Of a stretch of 64,000 nucleotides of DNA, positions 54,348 through 64,000 are shown in pieces. Below the pieces are notes generated by a model that worked only from the letters and a program-made list of their open reading frames with translations, was not told where the DNA came from and made no database searches. The DNA is from Icerya purchasi. Taxonomy: Eukaryota; Arthropoda; Insecta; Hemiptera; Monophlebidae. The stretch lies in the NCBI GenBank assembly GCA_039619475.1, contig CM077116.1, forward strand, positions 299,564,464 to 299,628,463, given 5' to 3'. A program made the position numbers and the translations under genes. Position 1 is the stretch's first letter. Every line of letters starts with the position of its first letter.

Positions 54348-56197
54348 GTACATTCTATAAACATTGCGTAAGACCCCCCTTCTCGTGTACAAATAACCCA
54401 CTATTCTGCAATAATTAGTGCGCATACCTACGTGCTTGACTCCGTAACTTAGACGCGTAGCCCTTATTAACTTTGTACTTCGGAACAGGCGCTTTCCTGA
54501 GAGCGACATACTGAATAAGGTTTTGAACTAAACAATGTGCCGGTGTTAAAATTCAATCGTGCGTATTACGAACAATTCACGTAAAAATTCACACACTTAC
54601 CTCAGTTACGATCAGTCGACAGCATTGCAGGAACAAGTACGAATAACCGGATAATTTCTGTCTAAATACTAATAAGTATACAGGAGCAAAAGGAGAAAAA
54701 AAAAAACAACAAATAAACCGGAAAATATTAAATATGCCGTATAAAATTTACGTTCGAGTTACACAGAACGCAACGACGGCACAACACCCGCCACTCTTTC
54801 GCCGCATATACAATTGTAACCACTCGCAACTCCGGTAGAGCCAGTCGCTCGGAAAACAGAAACTGTATCGCTATTTGCTGCGAGAAACAGTAACAAACTT
54901 TGCACTTTTTTACAAATACAGATGCGCGCGCATCGCCTCCAAGGGACAACAATACGCAAACATCTCTACCTCCTACATGTATAATCGGCATAAAAAGTGT
55001 AGCAAAAAAAAAAAGGAAAAAAGAAAAAAGAACATTTAAAAATCAATTATTTCATTAGTGGCGATTTGTAAAGATGTTTTTTAATTTGCAAAAAAAAATA
55101 TCGTTAATATTTTAATTTTGAACGCCGAGGGGTTTCCGAGATAGGGATGACTTTGCAAACCGGCAATTTTGACGTAATTAACGTTACTCGAACAACGTTA
55201 GAAACAGCGTGATTTTCGAAATCTTGCCAGAAAATAGAGAACGAGTTCCCCGTTAATTTTGAAAATAAGATGTTACCGATAGAGTGAGCCCGCGGCCAGG
55301 CTACCCCATAAGAGAACCTCGTAGAAAAAAAAAGACATCCCCTAATTATTAGACGCTGAAAATTTCAATTGCCCCGTGATTTTATTCGGAAACAGTTCAT
55401 TTCTTGGGAGAGTGCATGAATCTAGACCGTTATCTTGTTTTCATGATAATTCCGACTGTGTAAAATTACTACTCAAACCCTGTTTATAATTTTTATCGAT
55501 ATAATGTCTAAAAACATTATTTCAGTACTCGTATGAAGATCATATCGTCATCTACTTGTATAATCAAAAATATTGGAAAACATTAATACCACGAGAAACA
55601 AAACAGATAGAAAACTTTGAAAAAAAAAAGTCAAAATTAGATCGTCGAAATTATCAAATAATGAATAATTAATAGACAACATTTTAAGATATAATATTAA
55701 ACCAAATATTCTAGAAACATTTTATCAAGAATGCGCAGTTTTAGAAAAAGGAAATGAACGTAAATTTAGTATTATTATAAGTTTGAAATTTGAAGGAGAA
55801 CTAAAAATCAGTTACCTCGATTTAGGAGGGAAATCAAAGAATATTTTTCATTAACAATGAACCTATAATAAGCGTTTGATTTTTAGTTTGAACGATCAAA
55901 AACGGAAATTAAAAATCAAAACATTTGGAGGTTCATTATTAGTAATATACTTTAATTTTCTTCCCTAAATGAACACAAAAACTATTTATTTAAGTCTCCT
56001 CCGGGTTTCAAATATGTAATGCTAAAAATTCATCTTTATTAATGTCGTTTTCTTTTCTCTTTTCTAACACCTGAAGATATAGGACATTCTTAAAAAGAAG
56101 TTTCTAGATTATTCTATTGAATATCTGAAGGTGTTTTTTTATTGTGTTGACAATTTTATTACTTTACTTAATTATTTAAGAAACAGTATATACCAGT
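54348..56197. other. Gene-poor stretch, GC-richer patches
   Basis: 54360-54520 and 54745-54975 are less AT-rich and hold open minus frames (76 and 87 codons, cysteine- and arginine-rich) that I do not recognise. 55120-55320 is also GC-richer. No splice or family evidence for a gene. Confidence 0.35.
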
Positions 56198-56366
56198 CAG
56201 TGCCGTGCCCAGAATTTTAAGAGGGGGGAGGGGAATTTTCTTCGCATATTTATTTTATAAATAACAATACATTTTTCACTAATATTCATACTATTAGTAA
56301 TTTCCATTATTTTGATTTATGTATTAATAAGTCACATAAATGAATTACCATATAAACATTAATACA
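56198..56366. mobile_element. Half of a hAT-type MITE, inverted
   Basis: Starts CAGTGCCGTGCCCAGAATTT and continues as the reverse complement of the right half of the 50-51 kb MITEs (CACTAATATTCATACTA). It stops at a TA where mariner sequence begins; the other half is missing. Confidence 0.7.
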
Positions 56367-56566
56367 CGGTCGGTACAAAAAGTTCCTGGACTACCGCTAT
56401 AAAATCGGTACTAGTGGCACAATTTGTTTGAAATTCACGGTACTTATATTTCAATGTTGTGAGAAGAGACGACGAAAGTTTCAGGTCGCTCTACCTGCAT
56501 TGGTTTACAACTCAGGAGACCGCCGGTTGCGAATGAACAACTGTGTAGTGTGTCACGTTTATGCAT
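56367..56566 (+). mobile_element. mariner 5' end (TIR and leader)
   Basis: Begins CACGGTCGGTACAAAAAGTT after a TA and runs about 200 bases. From 56449 it matches, with scattered differences, the reverse complement of 59500-59625, where the same leader precedes a mariner transposase start. It is cut before the transposase; an R1-clade LINE follows at 56567. Confidence 0.65.
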
Positions 56567-58423
56567 TCTTTTTAACATCAAGCAATCTACTAACTTACTT
56601 AAAGTTGAGCTGGCATGTAAAAAATTAGAAGATACGGTAAAGGAACCAGGTCTTACCTTTTTAGTTGGAAAAAGTAGATCGATTCTCTTTGGTAATGCAG
56701 CAATATTCGACGAAATTAAAAATTTAAAAATAATCTCTCGTCGGCCAGTGCAGTTGGTTGAAAAAATAAAATACCTAGGGGTATTCTTATCGACAGCAAG
56801 TTAAGATTCACTACTCATTTACAAGAAATTAACATTAAATGCGTTAAATTATTGAGAAGTATTTTACCAAACAACTTTGGACTAAGGCATAAGGAAAGAT
56901 ATATCCTATATAAGGGTCTAATTCAATCCGTATATGGATATGGCTCGTGCGTATATATTAATAAAAAAAACCTAAAGTCTGTAAATAAACAAAAAAGAAA
57001 ATTTGTATTAAATATATCTACTTCTTATAGAATTGTCCCAACTTCTGCGGCATGCGTTATAGCTAACATCATGCGTAAGGATCTATTTCTTATAGGACGA
57101 ACAATAGTAACTGAATACAGAATTACCAAGAATCTAAATTTGGTAAAATCCATCAAATTTCTCAGTAACTTTGACCATAGTGTCGCAGACCACACCCCAC
57201 CCATCGAAACATTTAAAAGACTGATTGATAACATTCTCATCAGTATCTGGAAAACGCAGTGGAACTAAGACACAAGGGGTCCGAAAACCTACTTACCCTT
57301 CGCCAATATAATAAACAAACTAAAGCTAGAAAACCTAAAAGCAACATTTCACAATGCTCAAATCCTCACTGGGCATGGTAACTTTGGGGAATACTTATTT
57401 CGTTTCAAATTACCAAATACACCCCTTTGCCAATATTGCACTGGCCATGTAATTAACAATGTACAGCACACCCTATTTGAGTGTGATGCATTAAAAGATC
57501 AAGTAAAAATGTCCAAAATAAAATTAGCATCTATTAACAGAACAAACCCTGAACAACTACTGCAATTCTTCCACAATGCGATGAAGACCAAATTCATCCC
57601 TAAATCGACTGATCAATCCTCTCCAACCGACATACATAAGCGTCGCCAGTGTGGGGCAGAGAGGGCCAGCTGCCCTCCCCCTGGAGCTTTGAAACTTTTT
57701 AATCAACTGGCCATGAATATTCATAGGCGCGTAATCACCGACAATTTGGAAGACTTCTATAATAAAGTAGTAGAATAATTTGCCAGAAACCCACGAGAAT
57801 TATGTTTTAATTAAGATTTTATTCTTGTCTAATAAAATATTAAGTCTTTACAACTTATAAATTTTATTTTTCCTATAACTCATATCCGCTTTCTATCATC
57901 TCCGTCCCTGGCTCAACGGCTGGTAACGCCCTTTCCGATATATAACATTATATTATGCAGATATACAAATGCCATCCCAAACAGTTCTTTATTACTATTA
58001 CTTCGTTTTAATGCTATCTCTATTGTTAATTTTATTACCGATATTAGCAATTCATAAACATATAAAGACTCAAAATACTTAAATGCGTAGATTAATTACT
58101 AATGTACACATTATATATTCTTACTGACTTAGATTAAGTAATGTAATAATTCATAATATAATATAATGCTATTATGTGTAAAGGTGACTAAGTATTACAT
58201 CACCATTACACTTCCAATTATTCTTGTACTCGTTTTTTTTTTTTTTACTCATAATTCTGTGTTAAATTCAAAGACTCACATATTCAACACACAAAATGTA
58301 AGATTGTATGATCAGATATGCTGTATTAAGTACACTAAACATGTTTGTACGCAGAATTGACTAATAAATTTCCCTCATCGGCCATAGTCGGACTGAGGAA
58401 CAACTAAAAAAAAAAAAAAAAAA
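56567..58423 (+). mobile_element. R1-clade LINE, 5' truncated
   Basis: Plus strand. RT thumb and C-terminal coding to 57778, then about 630 bases of AT-rich 3' UTR. I place the 3' end at the poly(A) 58406-58423 because the preceding CCCTCATCGG ... CTGAGGAAC block matches the terminal stem-loop of the minus R1-clade LINE at 7.54 kb. If that link is wrong the element ends near 57850. Confidence 0.6.
56575..57778 (+). pseudogene. R1-clade ORF2 C-terminal part
   Basis: Frames: LACKKLEDTVKEPGLTFLVG, then VEKIKYLGVFL (56640-56795), a frameshift, then RSILPNNFGLRHKERYILYK and QSVYGYGSCVY (56852-57268), a stop, then ILTGHGNFGEYLFRFKLP and the zinc finger CQYC ... VQHTLFEC (57355-57490), ending TAA 57776-57778. 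The LTGHGNF plus CCHC signature is R1-type. Upstream palm motifs are absent. A GC-rich stretch RRQCGAERASCPPPGA (57640-57690) is unusual for the family. Confidence 0.7.
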
Positions 58424-58545
58424 ATCTAAGCAGCAAGACTCATCGCCGGTAATGATCATCTTTAAAAAATTCGGGTCCATATCGGCGGCGTTTAAATGAA
58501 TGTAACCCGATTTTGAGTATAAGTTTGCAGTAATCGAACGGAAAA
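58424..58545 (-). pseudogene. mariner transposase fragment with first catalytic Asp
   Basis: The minus-strand frame reads SKSGYIHLNAADMDPNFLKM then IITGDESCC. DPNFLK-IITGDES is the mariner block around the first catalytic Asp (TGDES). Part of it (58465-58545) recurs inverted at 59045-59125, so the mariner copy is rearranged. Cut on the left by the R1 poly(A). Confidence 0.6.
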
Positions 58546-59044
58546 AGAGCAGCGCAATCAGTCGGTCGTGATGAAAATTATTTATATTTACATTATGCTC
58601 AACCGAATCTAACAGGATTTTAATTAGGTAGGTTAGTAATGATAATATATACGAATTAAACAAAATATATTTCGAATTTTGCATTAAGCAGTGTGTACAT
58701 CAGTTTTTTCAGAAGTCTCAAAACTTACAGAGGTTAAATACTAAGTGTTGTTTAGGTAAATCAAATAATAATATAAGTTATAATTTCATTGATGTAATTG
58801 TATTTATGTATCAATTTTTTTCATCAAAACCCCGTCAAACAATAGTTTTAACAACAAATTTTCCGTTGGAAATTACTCTGCATTTCAATGTTTAGGCATT
58901 TTTATTTTAAGCAGTATTACACATAACGGGATTCATGTATAATATTTTCATAATATTTCTTTCCATAATATAATTTTTTATCTTCATAATAAAGAAATCA
59001 TTAATTTCCGACTGATGGCACCGTAATCGCTCAGTGAAAAATTT

Positions 59045-59125
59045 TCCGTTCGATTACCAACGCTACAAACACTTATGCACTCAAAATCGGGTTACATTCG
59101 TTTAAGCATCGGCGGCTTCAACGAG
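59045..59125 (+). repeat. Inverted copy of 58465-58545
   Basis: TTTTCCGTTCGATTACCAAC and CTCAAAATCGGGTTACATTC match the reverse complement of 58465-58545 over about 75 bp. The two arms are 500 bp apart. 58546-59044 between them is AT-rich with no gene seen. Confidence 0.7.
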
Positions 59126-59132
59126 AATCTCG

Positions 59133-59625
59133 CTAGCTTCCAGGCGCTGTTCCTTTTGTTCGCCCATAAGGGGAAATACGGTCCGAACCTGGCAGTACAC
59201 AGCTTCTTTTTACCGAAAACATTGCTGAGAATGTTATGGTACTCACGTTTAGTTCATTTGCGATGAACCGGCACGTCACTGATCGATTTTCAGCGAGTAC
59301 AGCTTGCATACGAGCCACGTTTTCATCGGTAGTCGTGCTACTCGGTGGTTCTTCGCGGGGATCGTCTTCCAACGAGCTTCGACCACTTTTAAATCGACGA
59401 TACCACTCAAAACACGTTGTACGGCTTACATCCTTGTATGCGTTTTTCATCAACTTGTACGTTTCTGATGCACACAAAAAACAAAATTTAATCGCGGCTC
59501 TTTGTTCCATTATCGCAAACGTGACACAGTACACAGAGGTTCACTCACAACCGGCGATCTCCTGAGTGGACTAATGCAGGTAGCAACCTGAAACTTTTGT
59601 CATCTCTTCTCACAACATTGAACAA
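59133..59625 (-). pseudogene. mariner transposase N-terminus with leader
   Basis: The minus frame from the ATG at about 59510 reads MEQRAAIKFCFLCASETYKL, then SRTTCFEWYRRFKSGRSSLE and DDPREEPPSSTTTDENV. This is the mariner DNA-binding (helix-turn-helix) region, with small deletions against known members. The leader 59511-59625 is shared with 56449-56566. The frame then runs into unrelated residues, and the DDE catalytic part is not in frame. Dead copy. Confidence 0.7.
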
Positions 59626-59774
59626 TAAAAAAAAAAATTGACCAGAGCTCAATAATGCTCGAGGAAACTTAAAATTATCAAAATTTAATCTTATCTTTAT
59701 GTGAACTTAAATAAACATTTAACTTTCGACGGAATTCGATAAACTTATTTTTACCGAATCACTCTAAGTTAATG

Positions 59775-61040
59775 TTTTTTTTTTTGTTTTTTTTTTTTTG
59801 AGCTCGTCAACCGAGGACCTTTACCCAGAAACAATTAGGAAAGGAAAGAATCAATTATATTTTGATACGGTCAGATGTTGTTAAGAGAAAGGAACAAATA
59901 ATAGGAATAATCTGTGGAGAGGGGAAAGATAGAACATAAGAGGCGCAATATGGAGTAGGAAGAGCAAGTCGCAGCAGACTGAAGTAGAAAGCAGAACATT
60001 CAGCAGAAAGAGATGGACACAAAAAGAACACATGGTCAGCATCGCAAACATATTCTTCATTCGGGTGGAGAGGACAATATGGAGAGGCAAACAACGAAAA
60101 ACGAAAACGGGAGGAAGGCAACAGAGAATGGTTGAAGCGCAAGCGAATAACGGAAACAACAACAGAACGACGAAGTGAAGGAAACAAAGAGAACCACGGA
60201 TTTGCAGGAAGACTAGATTGAACAGATAGATAGAAAGAACGAATGTTAGAGAAAGAGGAAACGTACATATCCGAGCAAAACCTAAGATGAAAACCTTTGC
60301 ACAGCGGAAGGAGATTAGACGATGGGATTTTTTTAAAGAAGAAGTGGGAGGAGGCAAATATGTAACAGAAAGGAGGCAAACTAAAAGATTCTGAAAAGCC
60401 AAAATCTGGGAGGATAAAAGAGGCACTGGCACCACGCGGCCCCTTCGAATCATCTGTAAACATAATTGTATGCGAGGGAAATTGAGGATTGATAAAACTG
60501 TGGAATTCCTGTCTAATTAGGGACTGCGGAAGAAACTTAGATATCGTAGGTATAGTAAACATATTTGGAGGATTTCAAAGATCGGCGAAATTGAAAGAGA
60601 AATAAGGGAGATTGACAAAGGATATTATGCAAGGAAAAAACGAACTGAGCCGAAGAGAGATGAGGGATAAAATGGAGATTTTCCTAGGCGCGAAACGCCA
60701 GTTCCTAGAAATGGAAAGATAGGAATGAATAAGAGTAGAAGATGTGAATGGAAAACGCTTAGCAATAAAACGATAGCCCAAATAGGATCTGCGAATAGAA
60801 AGGGGTAGTGTATTAGATTCAGCAAGGACTGCTGGAACTGAAGAGGATTTAAGCAAGGCATAAACGAAAGCAAGAATTTTGGATTACATTTAATTTAGAA
60901 AGTCGAGACTTAGAGGCACAGCCATAGAAGAATGAGCAGTAATCAAATTTTGAGCGGTTGATGGATTTATATAGGTAAATAAGGATATAAGGATCACCAT
61001 CCCATTTGGTTGGGGATAAAGCCTTTATAGCAGGTTTAGC
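59775..61040 (-). pseudogene. LINE-A, longest C-terminal copy (copy 9)
   Basis: Poly(T) 59775-59799 and the tail (TCTGGGTAAAGGTCCTCGG ... GACGAGCTC). Minus-strand blocks in order: thumb KWDGDPYILIYLYKSINRS and YGCASKSRLSKLNVIQNS (60850-61035), LPLSIRRSYLGYRFIAKRF (about 60720-60810), RNase H start TIMFTDDSKGPRGASAS (60400-60470), RLRFNHSLLPSSRFRFSLF and zinc finger VCDADHVFFLCPSL (60010-60140), ending DRIKI at 59855. Later RNase H boxes are frameshifted. This copy defines the family for the short ends elsewhere. RT palm and endonuclease are missing. Confidence 0.75.
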
Positions 61041-61345
61041 CTTTTTGTTGTTGAAGAGGAGAGAGATACTTGATGTGTTCGGAGAAGGATAACCGGATAA
61101 CAAAAACATATTGTTCACGCTTTCGACTTTTACAATATCAATCTTGCCATTTACAGCGGGATCATTTGTAAAATGTAACGTTACATCAACATGCTTAGGT
61201 TTCATGCGACTAACATTTTCAGTTAGAGCTCCGCTATTATCTTCAACGTCAAGATCCAACAAAATACCTTTTATAAATTCAACTTCCTCTGCCGGGTCGG
61301 CTAATAATACTCAGCATAAGTGGATAAACGGGGTACATTCTTCCG
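61041..61345 (-). other. Unidentified coding-like block fused to LINE-A
   Basis: About 95 minus-strand codons without a stop, running in frame into the LINE-A thumb. It reads ADPAEEVEFIKGILLDLDVE, MKPKHVDVTLHFTNDPAVNG and KIDIVKVESVNNMFLLSGYP. Composition is acidic and non-repetitive, with balanced amino acid use, unlike the LINE debris. An AG preceded by a T-rich run stands at about 61308-61312, where a splice acceptor would be. It could be a captured host exon, an unfamiliar domain of the element, or chance. I do not recognise it. Confidence 0.35.
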
Positions 61346-62211
61346 TATAAGGTACTGTCAAGTAATCAGTACCTTGTATCTAATAAGTCATTAGCCTAAT
61401 CCGTATTGACGAAACAGTCAATAATATTTTCCAGTTTTCATTATTAAAATACAAGTACAAATTTCTGGTATAGTACCAGATTTATAAAAACACGTGATGC
61501 GCATGCGTAGGTTTTTTTACAGCAGTTTTGGAACTGGCTTATATAACTAATTGAATATGATCTGTCTGGACGAATATTTAAATCAATGAACACTGCACAA
61601 GATTTCGATGTTTAATGAATGTTACCTGATTTTAACCTTAGATTCCAACGGATTGCATAAACTTTTTTGCAGCACTTTGAATTTTATCAGGCTTGACTAA
61701 GCGTCATCTTTCTTTCCTTTCCACGAGTATTGCAATTTACGTTAATTACAAGGTGAAACTTTATGCTGCTCATATGGCAGTTCAAAATTAAATTTGAACT
61801 TTTCTTTAGTCTTTAATTACTTTAATATCTTTCCGAAAAATTAACACATCACCAAAATAAAATTATACTGTAAATTTTTGGCGACTGAAAAGGAAAAAGT
61901 GGTGCCGGGATGCACTTCCGATAACTTAAGCGCTATTATATCGCTCTCGGAGACACTACGAATAATCGTTATGTAGTGTGAAAATAAATAAATTAATAAA
62001 ATAAAAAAAATAAAAAAAATAAATAAATAAATAAAAATAAATAAATAAACCATTTTCTTCTTAAGACCTGAATCGGGCATTTCGTTGGAACTGTCAGGTT
62101 AATATTCGTTTCCTTTTCCTTTTCTATTCATTCCACTTTTCCCCACTTTTCCCCCCTTTCCTTATATTCTTATATCACCATTGTTTATGGCAGACTGCTG
62201 TCGGTACAATG

Positions 62212-62242
<31 letters not shown>

Positions 62243-62335
62243 GAGTTATGATTATCTAGTATAAATAACTTGTATTTGCTGCTACGTTCGAATTTAAGAC
62301 TAATAATAAAATCATTGAAACAATTATATTAATTT
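61346..62335. other. AT-rich stretch with A-rich tracts
   Basis: (AATA)n/(AAAT)n-rich at 61983-62050, poly(A) of about 28 at 62211-62238 preceded by a C/T-rich run (62105-62165). No family tail recognised. Confidence 0.4.
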
Positions 62336-62720
62336 TTAGATGATTCAGTCCGTATGAAAACGTTTTTAAATGGTAAACTTCATTCCTTCCTTTAATACAA
62401 ATTCAGGCTGTTATACATATTCTTCAAGTTTTATATTGCTACTTAGAATAGCTAATAAAGCTCTCAAAGTACACTGTTCTGCAACAGGAACATAAATTTC
62501 TCCAAGTTTTTCCTTTTTACTCAAAACCACGAGCAACCAAACGCGCTTTGTAACAGCCTTTCTCCTTCATCGCATACTTCACACTTTGAACTTTCTTACG
62601 GTCAAGTCTAACATTTAAGAATCCGTATAAAAGTATCGAACTCTTTTTTTTAATTCTTTTCTCCATGTTTACAATGTCTTTACTCAAACGCACCTCAATT
62701 ACATATCCTCGCAAAATTTA
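62336..62720 (-). pseudogene. Ty1/copia-type reverse transcriptase fragment
   Basis: The minus strand reads VQSVKYAMKEKG-CYKARLVARGFE (62517-62590), then in another frame GEIYVPVAEQCTLRALLAIL and QPEFVLKEGMKF (62390-62510). YKARLVA-GF-Q, then Y-PVA----IRALLA, is the opening of the copia RT domain; the D-K-AFLNG part between is deleted. No LTR or integrase was seen. 62721-63299 holds nothing further that I recognise. Confidence 0.65.
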
Positions 62721-63299
62721 TATACAACATGTAATCTGCATATTTACTTAGATATCTTTTCTCACAGCTAAACTTTCTCACTTATTTCTCCTTGTTTCCC
62801 TCATTCACTTTACATTCATGTATACTTTTGTTTGCCTTCTTGCTTTTCTCCTCATCATTTATTAATATTAGGTGCAATCGGAAAGAACATTCTCTATTGC
62901 TGAGCGACCTTGACCGTAGTGTCGGCAGAGTGGAGTGTCAATATCATCCAAGAGGTGCTTGCGCGTTAGAGTTATATAACCGATGCGCAGTCTTGTAAGA
63001 ATAGCGTTGCCACGTCTTGATATCATGATAATTGACTTTTCACAGGATATTTGCAGGTGACAATTATTCTCAGGAACGGCGCCAATGTAACTGGAACTGA
63101 ATTTTTATTGCTTTGTAAAGATCCTTTCGTGGAACTGCAACTGATGATAATAATATAGACTTCCTTATTGCTCGTTTCGAAACTAAGTCGGCTGTAGTGT
63201 TTTCACCAAGGTTTTCACTCATTTCCTAATGTCCTGGCAGGCAACATATTGCTATTTTGATAGTCGAGCTGATACCCAAATAGTGTATCTGTTGAACAA

Positions 63300-63547
63300 T
63301 CGGTGTTTTCAGAGTGGCATACCATTCGTTAATCGCATAACAGGGCGTCGGTGAAAGTGAAGTTAAGGTTCACGATGTACTGAGTTCAACCCCACTAATG
63401 GCCGACCTTTTCCAGATTTCTCTGGTACCCGATCATTTCAGGCTGGGTAAACCTGGGAGCGACTTAGATTCTGAACAAGACAAATCTCGAACCTGTGATC
63501 TTTGATTTGGTAGTCAAGCACCTTAGTCACTAGACTATCGCACCACC
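63300..63547 (-). mobile_element. tRNA-derived SINE, second family
   Basis: Minus strand. The head begins GGTGGTGCGATAGTCTAGTG with a box A-like site (TAGTCTAGTGAC, about 63522-63534) and box B GGTTCGAGATT (63484-63494). TTGA/TCAA and ACAGG/TTTGT can form anticodon-like and T-like arms. The body follows to about 63300; the 3' limit and tail are unclear. It shares no tail with LINE-A. It abuts the MITE at 63551. Confidence 0.55.
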
Positions 63548-63550
63548 TAC

Positions 63551-63809
63551 ATATATATTAATTACAACGTAATTCTTAAGCTACCCCCATTAGAAAAAAT
63601 GTCCCAAAAAATGTACCAATTTTATGTAACGTTTGTTATATTTTATAGGATTTTGTGATTATGTTATTATATTCATATGGGCCGATTTAGAATTACATTG
63701 TAAATTTTGATCATTTTATACAAAGTATAGAAAAGAAAGAGACAGAAATGTAAGCAAGAGAGGTCAAGAGGCCAAAATGGCCGAGTTATATATATATATA
63801 TATATATAT
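63551..63809. mobile_element. MITE-like element ending in (TA)n, copy 2
   Basis: Same start (ATATATATTAATTACAACGT), core strings (TTTTATGTAACGTTTGTTAT) and end (AATGGCCGAGT plus (TA)12) as 28071-28426, with about 100 bp of the core deleted and a diverged right inverted repeat (AGAATTACATTGTAA). Confidence 0.7.
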
Positions 63810-63919
63810 CGCAATGATGAATAATGTGGAACTAAGAACGGAGCCATTGTCCATCGTTTTTTCCGATAAGAAAGGATGGAGCCGATGCGATCGCGAAAGA
63901 CGCGAGACGATAAGAAATT

Positions 63920-64000
63920 CTTTTTTTTTCTTTTTTTTTTTTTTTTTTTTGGGCGCGTCAACTCAGGACATTTACCCAGCACAAAGGACTAACAAATAAT
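63920..64000 (-). mobile_element. LINE-A 3' end (copy 10), runs off the window
   Basis: Poly(T) 63920-63950, then GGGCGCGTCAACTCAGGACA and TTTACCCAGC: the LINE-A tail in minus orientation and the cleanest example of its sequence. The coding part lies beyond the window. Confidence 0.7.

Noticed and set aside
54279..54991. Arg/Cys-rich minus ORFs as a host gene
   Set aside because: The first overlaps the hAT MITE end and both are only GC-richer patches; no family match and no supporting context.
60575..60873. Serine/phenylalanine-rich minus ORFs as membrane proteins
   Set aside because: They align with the LINE-A linker between thumb and RNase H; hydrophobicity comes from decay and AT bias.

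Overview
The window looks like an intergenic or heterochromatin-like part of an AT-rich insect genome. The evidence is the mix of transposons: Jockey-, I-, R1- and RTE-type LINEs, mariner, pogo-like, hAT-like and copia remnants, tRNA-derived SINEs and MITEs. Hemiptera is plausible, but the sequence alone does not prove it. I see no convincing host gene, rRNA gene, true tRNA gene or CRISPR array. Nearly everything recognisable is a mobile element or its debris.

Layout. 0-7.3 kb: the end of a long-TIR MITE at base 1; a decayed pseudogene of a dispersed invertebrate protein family (minus) interrupted by a 35-bp x 11 array; a pogo-like transposase pseudogene (minus); an RTE fragment; three tandem 167-bp LINE tails and a LINE-A C-terminal fragment. 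7.5-12.2 kb: an R1-clade LINE (minus) with a second, 5'-truncated R1-clade LINE (plus) inserted at the end of its ORF2. 13.9-19.4 kb: a full-length I-like LINE (plus) with a perfect 13-bp target-site duplication. 19.5-26.4 kb: LINE-A and LINE-E fragments, a near-complete Jockey LINE (minus) with an open ORF1, and a head-to-head LINE-A pair. 28-34 kb: a MITE ending in (TA)n and more LINE-A 3' ends. 35.1-39.6 kb: LINE-E (plus) with tandem 3'-UTR units. 42.4-45.6 kb: a LINE C-terminal fragment and a second, 5'-truncated I-like copy. 45.9-48 kb: a tRNA-derived SINE with a LINE-A-like tail, then LINE-A with an RTE fragment inside it. 50-56.4 kb: four hAT-type MITEs, two with 8-bp TSDs, and a long palindromic element. 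56.4-59.6 kb: mariner pieces and an R1-clade LINE. 59.8-64 kb: LINE-A fused to an unidentified coding-like block, a copia pol fragment, a second SINE, a second copy of the (TA)n MITE, and a LINE-A end running off the window.

How the parts relate. I use LINE-A for a multi-copy RNase H-bearing family with a shared 3' tail (about ten copies here) and LINE-E for its relative at 35-39.6 kb. The tail of LINE-A is shared with the 46-kb SINE, so LINE-A machinery probably moves that SINE. Several LINE families end in a stem-loop just before poly(A). In the I-like pair this stem keeps its pairing through two compensated base-pair changes, which points to a selected RNA structure, probably the signal the reverse transcriptase reads. 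Both I-like copies have lost key residues in different places, so neither should be autonomous. Assignments rest on reading translated motifs by eye; no database search was run.
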